From: Cryomorphaceae bacterium | GTDB taxonomy: Bacteria; Bacteroidota; Bacteroidia; Flavobacteriales; Flavobacteriaceae | Assembly (NCBI GenBank): GCA_003331265.1 | Contig: QOPV01000004.1 | Span: 1 to 64,000 of the forward strand | Direction: 5' to 3' | DNA: 64,000 bases | Shown: positions 1 to 10,634 of the stretch, one piece after another | Layout: every line of letters starts with the position of its first letter | How positions within the stretch are numbered: the stretch's first letter is position 1 | Program-made: the position numbers and the translations under genes | Notes under the pieces: generated by a model | Seen by the model: the letters and a program-made list of their open reading frames with translations, nothing else | What the model was told of the DNA's origin: nothing | Database searches by the model: none

Positions 1-408
1 TAGAATTAGTTCTAAATTTTCATAATCAATAGATCCATTTTTATCAACTTCTAAAAAAATAATTTTAGTTGAATATTTTTCTTCTAAGTATTTAACAACA
101 TTTAAAACTGCATGGTGTTCAAGTTTAGATGTAATTATAGTTTTAACATTTAAATCTCTAACAGCTGAAATTAAAACCATATTATCAGATTCTGTTCCGC
201 CTGACGTAAAAAATATCTCACCTGGACTTATATTAAATTGTTCAGCTATTGACTTTCTTGCTTTCTCAACTATTGTTCTAGATGCTCTTCCAAAACTATG
301 GGTTGAAGATGGATTTCCATAATTACCCTTCATTACGTCGCTGATTTTAGTTAAAACTGAAGAATCAATTTGAGTAGTGGCTGCATTATCAAAATATATT
401 TTATTCAT
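1..408 (-). CDS. Cysteine desulfurase / class V aminotransferase (NifS/IscS-like), 3' part cut by window edge
   Basis: Reverse-strand translation begins MNKIYFDNAATTQIDSSVLTKISDVMKGNYGNPSSTHSFGR, the typical NifS N-terminus; also the GGTESDN motif. Confidence 0.9.
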   Translation of the reverse strand, partial: MNKIYFDNAATTQIDSSVLTKISDVMKGNYGNPSSTHSFGRASRTIVEKARKSIAEQFNISPGEIFFTSGGTESDNMVLISAVRDLNVKTIITSKLEHHAVLNVVKYLEEKYSTKIIFLEVDKNGSIDYENLELIL

Positions 409-409
409 A

Positions 410-1639
410 TCATTCAAAACCTTTTATAGAATCTATTATAATATTAATAGCTTGATTAATTTCGCTTTTTACTATAGTTAAAGGGGGAGCAAATCTAATA
501 ATATTCCCATGAGTTGGTTTAGCCAATAAACCATTCTCTTTTAGTTTTAAGCATATATTCCAAGCTGTATCACTTTCTTCACTATCATTAATAACTATCG
601 CATTGAGCAATCCTTTTCCTCTAATTAATTTTATAGCATTACTATTTTTAATATAATCATTTATTTTTTTTCTAAAATGAATTCCCATTAATTCAGCATT
701 TTGACATAAATCTTCATCCTTAACTACTTTTAGAGCAGCTATAGCTACTTTACAACCCAGTGGATTTCCTCCAAAAGTTGATCCATGTTCACCTGGTTTG
801 ATTGTTAACATAATTTCATCAGAGGACAATACAGCTGATACTGGGAACACTCCACCTGAAAGCGCCTTCCCTAATATCAAAATATCAGGCTTAAACCCAT
901 GGTGATCACAACATAAAAGTTTTCCTGTTCTTGCAATTCCGGTTTGAACCTCATCTGCAATAAATAATACATTAGATTTTTTACATAAATTAAAAGCGTC
1001 AATTAAATAATTTTCATCAGGTACAACAACACCAGCTTCTCCTTGAATTGGTTCAACCATAAAAGCAGCTATATGTGGGTCATTAAGAGCAATTTTTAAA
1101 GCATCAATATCGTTATATGGAATAATTTCATATCCTGGCATAAATGGTCCAAAATCTTTTGTACTTAAAGGATCATTAGAGGACGATATAGCAGCTAAAG
1201 TTCTTCCCCAAAAATTACCTTCAACAAAAATAATTTTGGCTTTATTTTTTGGAACTCCTTTATTTAAATAAGCCCATTTTCTAGCGAGTTTTATCGCAGT
1301 TTCTCCACCCTCAACACCTGTATTCATTGGCAAAAGTCTGTCATACCCAAAAAAATCGGTTACAAATTTTTCATATTCTCCCAAAACATCATTATAGAAA
1401 GCCCTGGAGGTAAGAGTCAATTTCGCGGCCTGATCCATTAAAGCATTAATTATTTTGGGGTGACAATGGCCTTGATTAACTGCTGAATAAGCAGATAAAA
1501 AATCAAAATATTTTTTGTCATCAACATCCCAAACATATACACCCTTCCCTTTTTTTAATACGACTGGAAGAGGATGGTAATTATGCGCGCCAAATTCTTC
1601 TTCTAATTGAATATATTTCTCAGAAAATGAATGACTCAT
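410..1639 (-). CDS. rocD: Ornithine--oxo-acid aminotransferase
   Basis: Class III aminotransferase; [38 protein letters not shown] and [18 protein letters not shown] match ornithine aminotransferases. Confidence 0.9.
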   Translation of the reverse strand: MSHSFSEKYIQLEEEFGAHNYHPLPVVLKKGKGVYVWDVDDKKYFDFLSAYSAVNQGHCHPKIINALMDQAAKLTLTSRAFYNDVLGEYEKFVTDFFGYDRLLPMNTGVEGGETAIKLARKWAYLNKGVPKNKAKIIFVEGNFWGRTLAAISSSNDPLSTKDFGPFMPGYEIIPYNDIDALKIALNDPHIAAFMVEPIQGEAGVVVPDENYLIDAFNLCKKSNVLFIADEVQTGIARTGKLLCCDHHGFKPDILILGKALSGGVFPVSAVLSSDEIMLTIKPGEHGSTFGGNPLGCKVAIAALKVVKDEDLCQNAELMGIHFRKKINDYIKNSNAIKLIRGKGLLNAIVINDSEESDTAWNICLKLKENGLLAKPTHGNIIRFAPPLTIVKSEINQAINIIIDSIKGFE

Positions 1640-1746
1640 TATTTATAATAATTTCTCTAAAATTATGATTATTGAGCAAACTAGGCAATTTTAAATAGAT
1701 ATTAAATTATTGTTATAATTTAGATTTTTAAATACATGAAATTATT

Positions 1747-2544
1747 TTGAAACATATAAAGAGTAAAAACAACGTTCAATTTAAAAATATTAAAAAACTG
1801 TTATCAAAACCTAAAAGCAGAAAAAATTCTAATGAATTTATTGTAGAAGGGTTGAGGGACATAAAAAAATGTTTTGAAGCTAAATATAATTTTATAGAAC
1901 TATTTATTTGTTCAGAAATTTTGTCTCAAAAAGACTTAATTGATATAAATATTGCGTTAGGAAAAATTAAAAAAATTGATTTATCAAAAAATCTTTATGA
2001 TCAATTATCATATAAACAAAAGGGAGAAGGAATACTTGCTTTAGTCAAGTCTAAAAAATTTGAATTAAAAAATTTAATTCTCCCCAAAGATCCATTAATT
2101 CTTGTTGCTGAGTCACCAGAAAAACCTGGAAATATTGGAGCCCTTTTAAGAACTGCAGATGCTGCTGGATTGGATGCAGTTATAATTGCTAATTCAAAAA
2201 CTGAACTATATAATCCAAATATTATAAGGTCTAGTTTAGGGAGTATTTTTACATCACAATTAGCTACTGGGTCATCTGATCAAGTAATTAATTTTTTGTT
2301 AAAAAATAAAATTAAAATATATTCTACTTTTATTAAAGATAGTGTTGATTTTACATCTGTAAATTATAATGGTGGGTGTGCTATTGTAGTAGGAACGGAA
2401 TCTTCAGCATTAACTAATAATTGGAAATTAAATTCTGCTGAGTCAATTAAAATTCCCATGAAAGGCAAAATGGATTCATTAAACTTATCTGTTACTGCTG
2501 CAATTGTTATATTTGAAGCTTTAAAACAAAGAAATGCTATTTAG
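1747..2544 (+). CDS. SpoU/TrmH-family RNA methyltransferase
   Basis: ESPEKPGNIGALLRTADAAGLDAVII and IPMKGKMDSLNLSVTAAIVIFE are SPOUT methyltransferase motifs; TTG start. Confidence 0.9.
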   Translation: MKHIKSKNNVQFKNIKKLLSKPKSRKNSNEFIVEGLRDIKKCFEAKYNFIELFICSEILSQKDLIDINIALGKIKKIDLSKNLYDQLSYKQKGEGILALVKSKKFELKNLILPKDPLILVAESPEKPGNIGALLRTADAAGLDAVIIANSKTELYNPNIIRSSLGSIFTSQLATGSSDQVINFLLKNKIKIYSTFIKDSVDFTSVNYNGGCAIVVGTESSALTNNWKLNSAESIKIPMKGKMDSLNLSVTAAIVIFEALKQRNAI

Positions 2545-3766
2545 TTCAGAATCCGTTTTCATATTGCTTATTGTTGTAATAATTTTAAATTTTTTGAAAG
2601 ATGTATTTCTTGATTATTTAAACTCAAAGAACTTTGACAATAAAATCCCGAAAATAATTTCTGATGTTTACAATAGTGAAAAATATTTAAAATCTCAAGA
2701 ATACAAGAAAAGTCAATATGAATTTTCAAAATATTCAAAAATTTATAGTCTGATTGTTGTTCTTTGTTTTTTTTATTTTGATGGGTTTTTAATTCTTGAT
2801 ACCTTTTGTAGAGAATTATTTGATAACTCCATTTTAATTAGTTTAACTTTTTTTGGAATAATCTTTTTTGGAAATGAATTATTGAGCCTGCCTTTTTCTA
2901 TTTTTTTCACTTTTGTCATTGAAGAGAAGTTTGGATTTAATAAAACCACAATTAAAACCTACATTTCTGATAGACTAAAATCTTGGTTTTTGACAATATT
3001 ATTTGGAGGGGGTATTCTCAGTTTTATTATTTTCCAGGAACAACTTATTGGTGAAAATTTTTGGATAGTTGCTTGGATGTTTGTCACAGGAATTACTATT
3101 CTTTTAAACGGATTTTATGCACAAATAATCGTCCCATTATTCAACACACAAAGCAAATTAGAAGATGGGGAACTAAGAACAGAAATAGAAAAATATTCAA
3201 AAAAAGTTGGATTTAACCTAAGTAATATATTTGTAATTGATGGGTCAAAAAGATCTTCTAAAGCAAACGCTTATTTTTCAGGCTTTGGAAAACAAAAAAG
3301 AGTAACATTATTTGACACTTTAATCGATAAATTGAATAAAAAGCAAATTGTTGCTGTAATTGCACACGAAATAGGGCACTACAAAAAAAATCATATTATT
3401 TTCAACTTATTTTTTTCAATAATACAGACTGGAATTATGCTTTACATACTTTCTCTTTTTATATATATGCCTGTTTTTTCTGAAGCCTTAGGAATTGATA
3501 ATCATAGTTTTCATATTGGGCTAATTACTTTTTCTATTTTGTTTACTCCTATCTCTGAAATTAGCTCACTGATTTTTAATTTATTTTCTAGAAAATTTGA
3601 ATATGAAGCTGATGAATTTGCTAAAAAAACTTATGATGGCAAATACTTAATTGAAGCTTTAAAGGTATTATCCAAAGATAGCTTAAGCAATTTAACACCT
3701 CATCCAAAGTATGTTTGGTGGCACTATTCTCACCCTACTCTTTTACAAAGGGTTGTTAGATTATAA
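2534..3766 (+). CDS. M48-family membrane metallopeptidase (Ste24/CAAX-protease-like)
   Basis: HEIGHYKKNH zinc motif, multiple TM segments, FEYEADEFA; overlaps previous CDS by 11 nt. Confidence 0.9.
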   Translation: MLFSSESVFILLIVVIILNFLKDVFLDYLNSKNFDNKIPKIISDVYNSEKYLKSQEYKKSQYEFSKYSKIYSLIVVLCFFYFDGFLILDTFCRELFDNSILISLTFFGIIFFGNELLSLPFSIFFTFVIEEKFGFNKTTIKTYISDRLKSWFLTILFGGGILSFIIFQEQLIGENFWIVAWMFVTGITILLNGFYAQIIVPLFNTQSKLEDGELRTEIEKYSKKVGFNLSNIFVIDGSKRSSKANAYFSGFGKQKRVTLFDTLIDKLNKKQIVAVIAHEIGHYKKNHIIFNLFFSIIQTGIMLYILSLFIYMPVFSEALGIDNHSFHIGLITFSILFTPISEISSLIFNLFSRKFEYEADEFAKKTYDGKYLIEALKVLSKDSLSNLTPHPKYVWWHYSHPTLLQRVVRL

Positions 3767-3806
3767 ATCGTATTAAAATCTTATTTTTTTTAAGTATTTT
3801 TAGTAG

Positions 3807-6011
3807 ATGATCTTAACTGATGCAATAAAAGAAAATAGTTTAATTGCTAAAGAGTATAAAGAATTACTTAAAATTAGTTATCAGTCTTTAAACAATGAAG
3901 ACAGAAAACTTATTAGACTAGCTTTTAATACAGCAGTTGATGCTCATAAAAATCAAAGAAGAAAATCTGGAGAGCCCTATGTTTTTCACCCAATTGCTGT
4001 AGCTAAAATTGTCGCTTCTAAAATAGGTTTAGACGCAACTTGCATTGCCTCTGCTTTACTACACGATGTAATTGAAGACACCGAATATAATGCATCCAAA
4101 ATTCAGAAACTTTTTGGGAAAACAATAACAAAAATAGTTGTTGGATTAACAAAAATTTCTAAGCTAAAAAAAGAAACAGATGTTTCACTTCAAGCAGAAA
4201 ATTTTAGAAAAATGCTTTTAACTCTAAATGATGATGTTAGAGTTATTTTAATAAAAATTGCGGATAGACTTCACAATATGCAAACACTAGACGTAATGCC
4301 AACTGAAAAACAAATAAAAATCGCTTCAGAGACCCTATATATATACGCTCCCATAGCACATAGAATTGGTTTATATGATGTAAAGTCTGAATTAGAGGAT
4401 TTAGGTTTGAAATATACTGAACCAGAAATTTTTAATGAAATAAAAAACAAAATTGAAGAAAGTAAAGAAGAACAAGACAAGTACATTAAGAATTTCACCA
4501 GAAGAATAAATGAAAAATTAAAAAAAGAAGACCTGTCTTTTAAAATAAATGGAAGACCAAAATCTATATTTTCAATTAGAGATAAAATTCTTAAAAAAAA
4601 TATTTCTTTTGAAGAAATTTATGACAAATTTGCTATTAGAATAATTTACAAATCAGAGCCTGAAATTGAAAAATTTATTGCTTGGAAAATATATTCAATA
4701 ATTACTGACTACTTTACTCCTAACCCTCTACGACTTCGAGATTGGATTACATCTCCCCGATCAAATGGCTATGAAGCCCTTCACATAACAGTCGTTGGAC
4801 CAGGATCAAAATGGGTAGAAGTTCAAATAAGATCCGAAAGGATGCATGAAATTGCTGAAAAAGGATATGCCGCACATTTTGTTTATAAACAGGGTAAAAA
4901 TAATGAAAATGGGTTAGAAGAGTGGTTGAATAGATTACAAGAAGTTCTTGAAAATTCAGAAACAAGTGCCCTAGATTTTGTTGAAGACTTTAAATTAAAT
5001 TTATACTCAACAGAAATTTTCGTATTTACACCAACTGGAGAATTAAAATCTTTACCTAAGGGATCTAGTGCCTTAGATTTTGCTTTTGCCATTCATACTG
5101 GTTTAGGATTAAAAACTAGAGGAATAAAAGTTAATGGTAAAATCGAACCATTGAGCCATGAGCTAAAAAGTGGTGATCAAATTGAAATAATTAAATCAGA
5201 TAATACTAAGCCCTCTGCAAACTGGTTAGACTATGTCAAAACATCAAGAGCTAAATCAAAAATCAGATCAGCATTAAAGGAAGAGAAAAAATTACTAGCT
5301 GAAGATGGAAAAGAAATTTTAAGAAGAAAATTAAAGCAACTGAAAATTAATTTTGATGAAAAAAATATTAATAACCTTGCTAATTATTTTAATTTAAAAA
5401 CCAGCTTAGATTTATTTTATCGAGTTGGAATTGGGAAAATAGATAATATTTCTTTGAAAAAATTTGCTGCTTCTAATAACAATCGGCTTATTAATTTTTT
5501 TAGAAAAAGAATTTCAAAAAAAGATTCTGAAATCAGCCATAATGAAAGTGAAGTAAAAAATAATTTTGATCAAATTGTTTTTGGAAACGAAGAGGAAAAA
5601 TTAGATTATACAATAGCTCAATGTTGTAATCCTATTCCAGGTGATAATGTTTTTGGATTTTTAACAGTTCAGGAAGGAATTAAAATTCATAAAAAAACTT
5701 GTTCAAATGCAATTAGCTTACAGTCAAAATTTGCATATAGAATCATAAAGTCTAAATGGATAGATTCTACACAAGAAGATTTTAGTTCTGTCATAAAAAT
5801 ATCTGGAATTGATAATTTGGGAATTGTTAGTGAAATAACTAGAATAATTTCAAATAGCTTGAATATTAATATAAAAAAGATGAGTTTTGATACTGAAGAA
5901 AATACTTTTATTGGAACAATTACATTAAAAGTTAAAACAAAAAGTATTTTAGACAAACTAATAGGAAGATTAAAAAAAATTAATGGAATTGAAAAGGTTA
6001 ATAGAGAATAG
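3807..6011 (+). CDS. spoT: RelA/SpoT-family bifunctional (p)ppGpp synthetase/hydrolase
   Basis: HD domain (ALLHDVIEDTEY), synthetase motifs, TGS domain (VFTPTGELKSLPKGSSALDFAFAIHT), C-terminal ACT. Confidence 0.95.
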   Translation: MILTDAIKENSLIAKEYKELLKISYQSLNNEDRKLIRLAFNTAVDAHKNQRRKSGEPYVFHPIAVAKIVASKIGLDATCIASALLHDVIEDTEYNASKIQKLFGKTITKIVVGLTKISKLKKETDVSLQAENFRKMLLTLNDDVRVILIKIADRLHNMQTLDVMPTEKQIKIASETLYIYAPIAHRIGLYDVKSELEDLGLKYTEPEIFNEIKNKIEESKEEQDKYIKNFTRRINEKLKKEDLSFKINGRPKSIFSIRDKILKKNISFEEIYDKFAIRIIYKSEPEIEKFIAWKIYSIITDYFTPNPLRLRDWITSPRSNGYEALHITVVGPGSKWVEVQIRSERMHEIAEKGYAAHFVYKQGKNNENGLEEWLNRLQEVLENSETSALDFVEDFKLNLYSTEIFVFTPTGELKSLPKGSSALDFAFAIHTGLGLKTRGIKVNGKIEPLSHELKSGDQIEIIKSDNTKPSANWLDYVKTSRAKSKIRSALKEEKKLLAEDGKEILRRKLKQLKINFDEKNINNLANYFNLKTSLDLFYRVGIGKIDNISLKKFAASNNNRLINFFRKRISKKDSEISHNESEVKNNFDQIVFGNEEEKLDYTIAQCCNPIPGDNVFGFLTVQEGIKIHKKTCSNAISLQSKFAYRIIKSKWIDSTQEDFSSVIKISGIDNLGIVSEITRIISNSLNINIKKMSFDTEENTFIGTITLKVKTKSILDKLIGRLKKINGIEKVNRE

Positions 6012-6044
6012 TGTTTTGACTAATATTTAACTTAATTTTACGTT

Positions 6045-6488
6045 ATGGAAAAGAAAACAAATCAAGAAATTGTGAAAGATGTTTTCACTAATTTTCTAGA
6101 CAATAAAGCTCACAGAAAAACCCCAGAAAGGTTTGCAATATTGCAAGAAATATATGACTCATCTGAACATTTCGATATTGAGTCACTTTACATTAAAATG
6201 AAGAACAAAAACTACAGAGTTAGTAGAGCAACATTATACAACACTATAGAACTTTTGTTGGAATGTAAATTAGTAAGAAAACATCAGTTTGGATCAAACC
6301 AAGCTCAATATGAAAAATCTTATTTTGATCATCAACATGATCACATAATATTAACTGATTCTGGGGAAGTAAAAGAATTTTGCGATCCAAGAATACAAAC
6401 AATTAAAAAAAATATAGAAGAAATATTCGGTGTTGAAATTCACAACCACTCTCTTTATTTTTATGCAACATCTAAAAACAAAAAATAG
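6045..6488 (+). CDS. fur: Fur-family transcriptional regulator
   Basis: [20 protein letters not shown] and [17 protein letters not shown] are Fur-family signatures. Confidence 0.88.
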   Translation: MEKKTNQEIVKDVFTNFLDNKAHRKTPERFAILQEIYDSSEHFDIESLYIKMKNKNYRVSRATLYNTIELLLECKLVRKHQFGSNQAQYEKSYFDHQHDHIILTDSGEVKEFCDPRIQTIKKNIEEIFGVEIHNHSLYFYATSKNKK

Positions 6489-6494
6489 CTATAT

Positions 6495-7766
6495 ATGAAG
6501 GTTGATTTATTATTAGGATTACAATGGGGTGACGAAGGAAAAGGTAAAATTGTAGATGTTTTAACAAAAAATTATGATATAATTGCTAGATTTCAAGGTG
6601 GACCCAACGCGGGACATACTCTAGAATTTGATGGAATTAAACATGTATTACATACAATTCCGTCTGGAATATTTCATAAAAATTCAATGAACTTAATTGG
6701 AAACGGAGTGGTAATAGACCCCGTTATTTTTCAAAAAGAAATAGAAAATTTGGAACCATTTAATATAGATTTCAGTTCAAAACTATGTATTTCCAGGAAA
6801 GCTCATCTTATACTACCCACACACAGACTTCTTGATGCTGCATCTGAACTTTCTAAAGGAAAATCTAAAATAGGCTCAACACTTAAAGGAATTGGACCAA
6901 CTTACATGGATAAGACTGGAAGAAATGGTATTAGAGTTGGAGATATAGAACTTGAAGGATGGTCAGATAAGTATAGGAAATTAGCAAATAAACATGAGCT
7001 TTTAATAAAGAATCTTAATGTTGACCTTCAATATAAATTAACTGAATTAGAAAATGATTTTTTTAAGGCTATTGAAAAACTAAAAAAAATTCCATTTATT
7101 GATAGTGAAAACTTCATTTTTAATGAACTAGATGACAACAAATCTATACTCGCCGAGGGGGCTCAAGGATCATTACTTGATATAGACTTTGGGACTTACC
7201 CCTTTGTAACTTCATCAAATACTACAGCAGCTGGTGCTTGTACTGGATTAGGTATACCTCCAAATAAAATAAAAGAAGTTTTTGGGATTTTCAAAGCATA
7301 TACGACAAGAGTTGGAAGTGGTCCATTTCCAACTGAACTATTTGATAATGATGGAGAACAAATGGCAAAAGTTGGAAATGAATTTGGAGCAACAACAGGA
7401 AGACCAAGACGATGTGGATGGCTTGATTTAGTAGCCCTAAAATATGCCGTAAAAGTTAATGGTGTTACCAGTTTAATGATGATGAAAGGAGATGTATTAT
7501 CTGGCTTCAAAAAAATTAAAATCTGTACTGAATACGAACAAAACGGAAAGGCTATCAAACACTTCCCATATTCCGTTAGTGATAAACTTTTAAAACCTGT
7601 TTATACTGAGTTTAAAGGTTGGAAAGAAGATATAAGTAAGATTAATGATGAAAAATCTCTCCCAAAAACATTTCTTGATTACATTAAGTATTTAGAAAAG
7701 GAATTAAAAGTTCCGATTTCAATAATTTCTGTTGGACCTGATAGAACCCAAACAATAATACGCTAA
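6495..7766 (+). CDS. purA: Adenylosuccinate synthetase
   Basis: LLGLQWGDEGKGKIVD, GPNAGHTL, GATTGRPRRCGWLD. Confidence 0.97.
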   Translation: MKVDLLLGLQWGDEGKGKIVDVLTKNYDIIARFQGGPNAGHTLEFDGIKHVLHTIPSGIFHKNSMNLIGNGVVIDPVIFQKEIENLEPFNIDFSSKLCISRKAHLILPTHRLLDAASELSKGKSKIGSTLKGIGPTYMDKTGRNGIRVGDIELEGWSDKYRKLANKHELLIKNLNVDLQYKLTELENDFFKAIEKLKKIPFIDSENFIFNELDDNKSILAEGAQGSLLDIDFGTYPFVTSSNTTAAGACTGLGIPPNKIKEVFGIFKAYTTRVGSGPFPTELFDNDGEQMAKVGNEFGATTGRPRRCGWLDLVALKYAVKVNGVTSLMMMKGDVLSGFKKIKICTEYEQNGKAIKHFPYSVSDKLLKPVYTEFKGWKEDISKINDEKSLPKTFLDYIKYLEKELKVPISIISVGPDRTQTIIR

Positions 7767-7783
7767 TAGAATTTTAAAAAAAT

Positions 7784-9358
7784 TTGAAAATAAAAATTTC
7801 TATATTATTACTTTTAATTTTCAATTTAATTTTTTGTCAGGAAAAAAAAATTATTGAAATAATTGAAGCTGGTTCTTTTGACAGAAATGAAAAAATTAAT
7901 CCTGGTGCCAATATCTTAAAAAAAAATGACTTAATAAGAGTTCATCTTTTACATGACGGAATGAATATCTATTCTGACTTAGCATTCTTTTATAAAAAAA
8001 ATAATTCCTTTAAAGCTTCTGGGAATGTTGTTGTATTACAAGGGGATAGTATTAAATTGTTCAGCAACAACTTAGATTATGATGGAAATTTAAGAAAAAT
8101 TGTCGCAAAAGGAAATGTGGATTTTTATAATAATCAAACAAATTTAAAAACTGATATTTTATATCATGACAGAAATGCTAAAGAAATATTTTTTAATGAT
8201 GGAGGGGTGGTAAAAGATAGTTTAACGACTATAGAAAGTATTGATGGTAAATTTTTTCTGGAAACTTCAAAATATACATTTAATAAAAATGTAGAAATTA
8301 AAAATCCTGATTATAATATACAATCTAATAAATTAGATTATTACACTAAATCTGAATACGCTTTTTTTTATGGACCAACAAAAATAAAAGGATCAGATTA
8401 TGATATTTATTGTGAAAAAGGGTTTTACGATACTAAAAACAAAAAAGGGTATTTCACTAAAAAATCTAAAATAGATTATAATAATAGATTAATTGAGGGC
8501 GATAGCCTAACATTTGACGATAATTCAAAATTTGCATCAGCGACTAAAAATATTATTTTGACTGATACGCTAAATAAAACAATTATTAAAGGGAATTACG
8601 CTGAAATTTTTAAAGCAATAGATTCGGCTATGATTACCAAAAGATCTATAGCCATTAAAATGATTGAAAGAGATTCATTATTTATTAAAGCAGATACTTT
8701 ATTTGCAATTGGTCCCTCCAAAAATAGAATAATAAAAGGACGTTATAATGTTAGAATATTTAAAGAAAATTTAAGCGGTAAATCTGATAAAATTATTATT
8801 GATCAAAATACAGGTTTAACAAAACTTTTAAGAAATGAACTAACAAATAAAGAAAAACAAGTACTAACAGCTAAAGAAATAGCTATTAAAAATCCTATTT
8901 TATGGAATGGAGATAGTCAAATGACTGGAGATGAAATTCATATAATAAGAAATCTCAAGACTAATGATTTAGATTCTTTAAAAATATTGAATAATGCTTT
9001 TGTAATAGAGAAAGATACTCTAGGAATTGAAAATTTCAATCAAATGAAAGGAATTAATTTGTTTGGAAAGTTCCAAGATAATGAGCTAAAAACAATCGAA
9101 CTTGTTCAAAACACTGAAATGATTTATTATTTATATGACGATAATTCAAATGATTTGATTGGAATTGATAAAGCAATATGTAGTTCCATTCGAATGGAAA
9201 TTGATGATAATATTATAAAAGAAATTACATTTACAACTAACCCTGAAGGAGAAGTTTTTCCTGAAGATGAAATGGAAATAAGTCTGAAAATATTAAATGG
9301 ATTTAATTGGAGGATTAATGAAAAAATTACAAATAAAGAAGAACTATTTATAAAATAA
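7784..9358 (+). CDS. OstA/LptA-like organic-solvent-tolerance-family protein (probable LPS transport accessory)
   Basis: N-terminal signal sequence, repetitive beta-jellyroll-like pattern (VVVLQGDSIKLFSNNLDYDGNLRKIVAKGNVDF); TTG start. Confidence 0.75.
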   Translation: MKIKISILLLLIFNLIFCQEKKIIEIIEAGSFDRNEKINPGANILKKNDLIRVHLLHDGMNIYSDLAFFYKKNNSFKASGNVVVLQGDSIKLFSNNLDYDGNLRKIVAKGNVDFYNNQTNLKTDILYHDRNAKEIFFNDGGVVKDSLTTIESIDGKFFLETSKYTFNKNVEIKNPDYNIQSNKLDYYTKSEYAFFYGPTKIKGSDYDIYCEKGFYDTKNKKGYFTKKSKIDYNNRLIEGDSLTFDDNSKFASATKNIILTDTLNKTIIKGNYAEIFKAIDSAMITKRSIAIKMIERDSLFIKADTLFAIGPSKNRIIKGRYNVRIFKENLSGKSDKIIIDQNTGLTKLLRNELTNKEKQVLTAKEIAIKNPILWNGDSQMTGDEIHIIRNLKTNDLDSLKILNNAFVIEKDTLGIENFNQMKGINLFGKFQDNELKTIELVQNTEMIYYLYDDNSNDLIGIDKAICSSIRMEIDDNIIKEITFTTNPEGEVFPEDEMEISLKILNGFNWRINEKITNKEELFIK

Positions 9359-9362
9359 ATTT

Positions 9363-10553
9363 TTGAAAAAAAATTTTTTAAAATATCAAGCGCAAACTAC
9401 AAACCATCCTATCGCATTAGAAATATCTTATGCAAAAGGGAGCTATATATTTGATGTTAATAAAAATAAATATTTGGATTTTGTTTCTGGCGTTTCAGCC
9501 TCAAATTTAGGACACAGAAATAAAGTAATAATCAGCGCTGTAAAAAAACAAATTGACAAATACATGCATGTGATGGTGTATGGAGAATTTATTCAAAAAC
9601 CAACAGTAGATTTATGTGAATTACTTTCAAAAAACTTACCAAAATCACTATCTAATACTTATTTGACAAATTCTGGTACTGAAGCAATAGAAGCGGCTAT
9701 GAAATTAGCTAAAAGAGCCACTGGGAGAACTAAAATAATTGGCGCAAATAACAGTTACCACGGAAGCACACAAGGAGCAATGAGTATAATGGGATTTGAA
9801 AAAAGAAAAAGAGCTTATAGACCATTACTTCCTAATATTGATTTCATTGAATTTAATAATTCAAAAGATATTGAAAAAATTGATTTTAATACAGCAGCTG
9901 TTGTTTTAGAAACTATCCAAGGAGGAGCAGGGTTTATAATACCAACAAATGATTATCTTAAAAAAGTAAGAGAAAAATGTAATAAAGTAAATGCCTTGTT
10001 AATTTTGGACGAGATTCAGCCAGGAATAGGACGAACCGGAAAGTTGTTTGCATTTGAGCATTATGATATTGTACCTGATATTTTAGTATATGGAAAAGGG
10101 TTAGGTGGAGGTTTTCCAATTGGAGCATTAAGTTCTAGTAGAGAAAAAATGGAATTATTTAGAGAAAAACCCATTCTTGGACATATAACAACTTTTGGTG
10201 GACATCCAGTTATAGCTTCTGCAGCATTGGCGAATCTAAAAGAAACTTTAGATTCTGGAATAATGAAGAAAATTAATGAAAAAGAAAAATTAATAAGAAA
10301 ATTATTATGTCACAAATTAATAAATGAAATTAGAGGAAAAGGACTGATGTTAGCTTTAATAATGAAAAATAAAAAAACAGCAAATCAATTGGTAATTAAA
10401 TGCATAAAAAAAGGTTTAATTTTGTTTTGGTTATTATTTGAAGATAAGGCAGTACGAATAACACCACCTTTGACAATTAGTAATAAAGAAATTAAATTAG
10501 GTTGCAAAATCATAATTAATACACTAAATACATTAGATAAAAGTGTTAATTAG
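9363..10553 (+). CDS. Class III pyridoxal-phosphate aminotransferase (acetylornithine/aspartate aminotransferase family)
   Basis: FDVNKNKYLDFVSGVSASNLGH, LTNSGTEAIEAAMKLAKRATGR, LILDEIQPGIGRTGKLFAFEH. Confidence 0.88.
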   Translation: MKKNFLKYQAQTTNHPIALEISYAKGSYIFDVNKNKYLDFVSGVSASNLGHRNKVIISAVKKQIDKYMHVMVYGEFIQKPTVDLCELLSKNLPKSLSNTYLTNSGTEAIEAAMKLAKRATGRTKIIGANNSYHGSTQGAMSIMGFEKRKRAYRPLLPNIDFIEFNNSKDIEKIDFNTAAVVLETIQGGAGFIIPTNDYLKKVREKCNKVNALLILDEIQPGIGRTGKLFAFEHYDIVPDILVYGKGLGGGFPIGALSSSREKMELFREKPILGHITTFGGHPVIASAALANLKETLDSGIMKKINEKEKLIRKLLCHKLINEIRGKGLMLALIMKNKKTANQLVIKCIKKGLILFWLLFEDKAVRITPPLTISNKEIKLGCKIIINTLNTLDKSVN

Positions 10554-10602
10554 TTTGTTAAAAAGATAATTTAATTATATTAATGTAATTGAACTCACTC
10601 AC

Positions 10603-10610
10603 TACTTTTG
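10603..10610 (+). promoter_or_regulatory. Possible -7 box (TACTTTTG) for the TPR gene
   Basis: Exact TAnnTTTG match 24 nt upstream of the GTG start. Confidence 0.35.
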
Positions 10611-10634
10611 TATTAACATTAATCAATTGTTTAA

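Noticed and set aside
4271-5956. Four minus-strand ORFs inside spoT (4271-4498, 4747-4965, 4883-5092, 5687-5956)
   Set aside because: Antisense to a conserved gene, no recognisable domains, biased composition.
410-10553. Two class III aminotransferases as a possible arginine/ornithine cluster
   Set aside because: They are about 8 kb apart on opposite strands with unrelated genes between; no pathway link visible.
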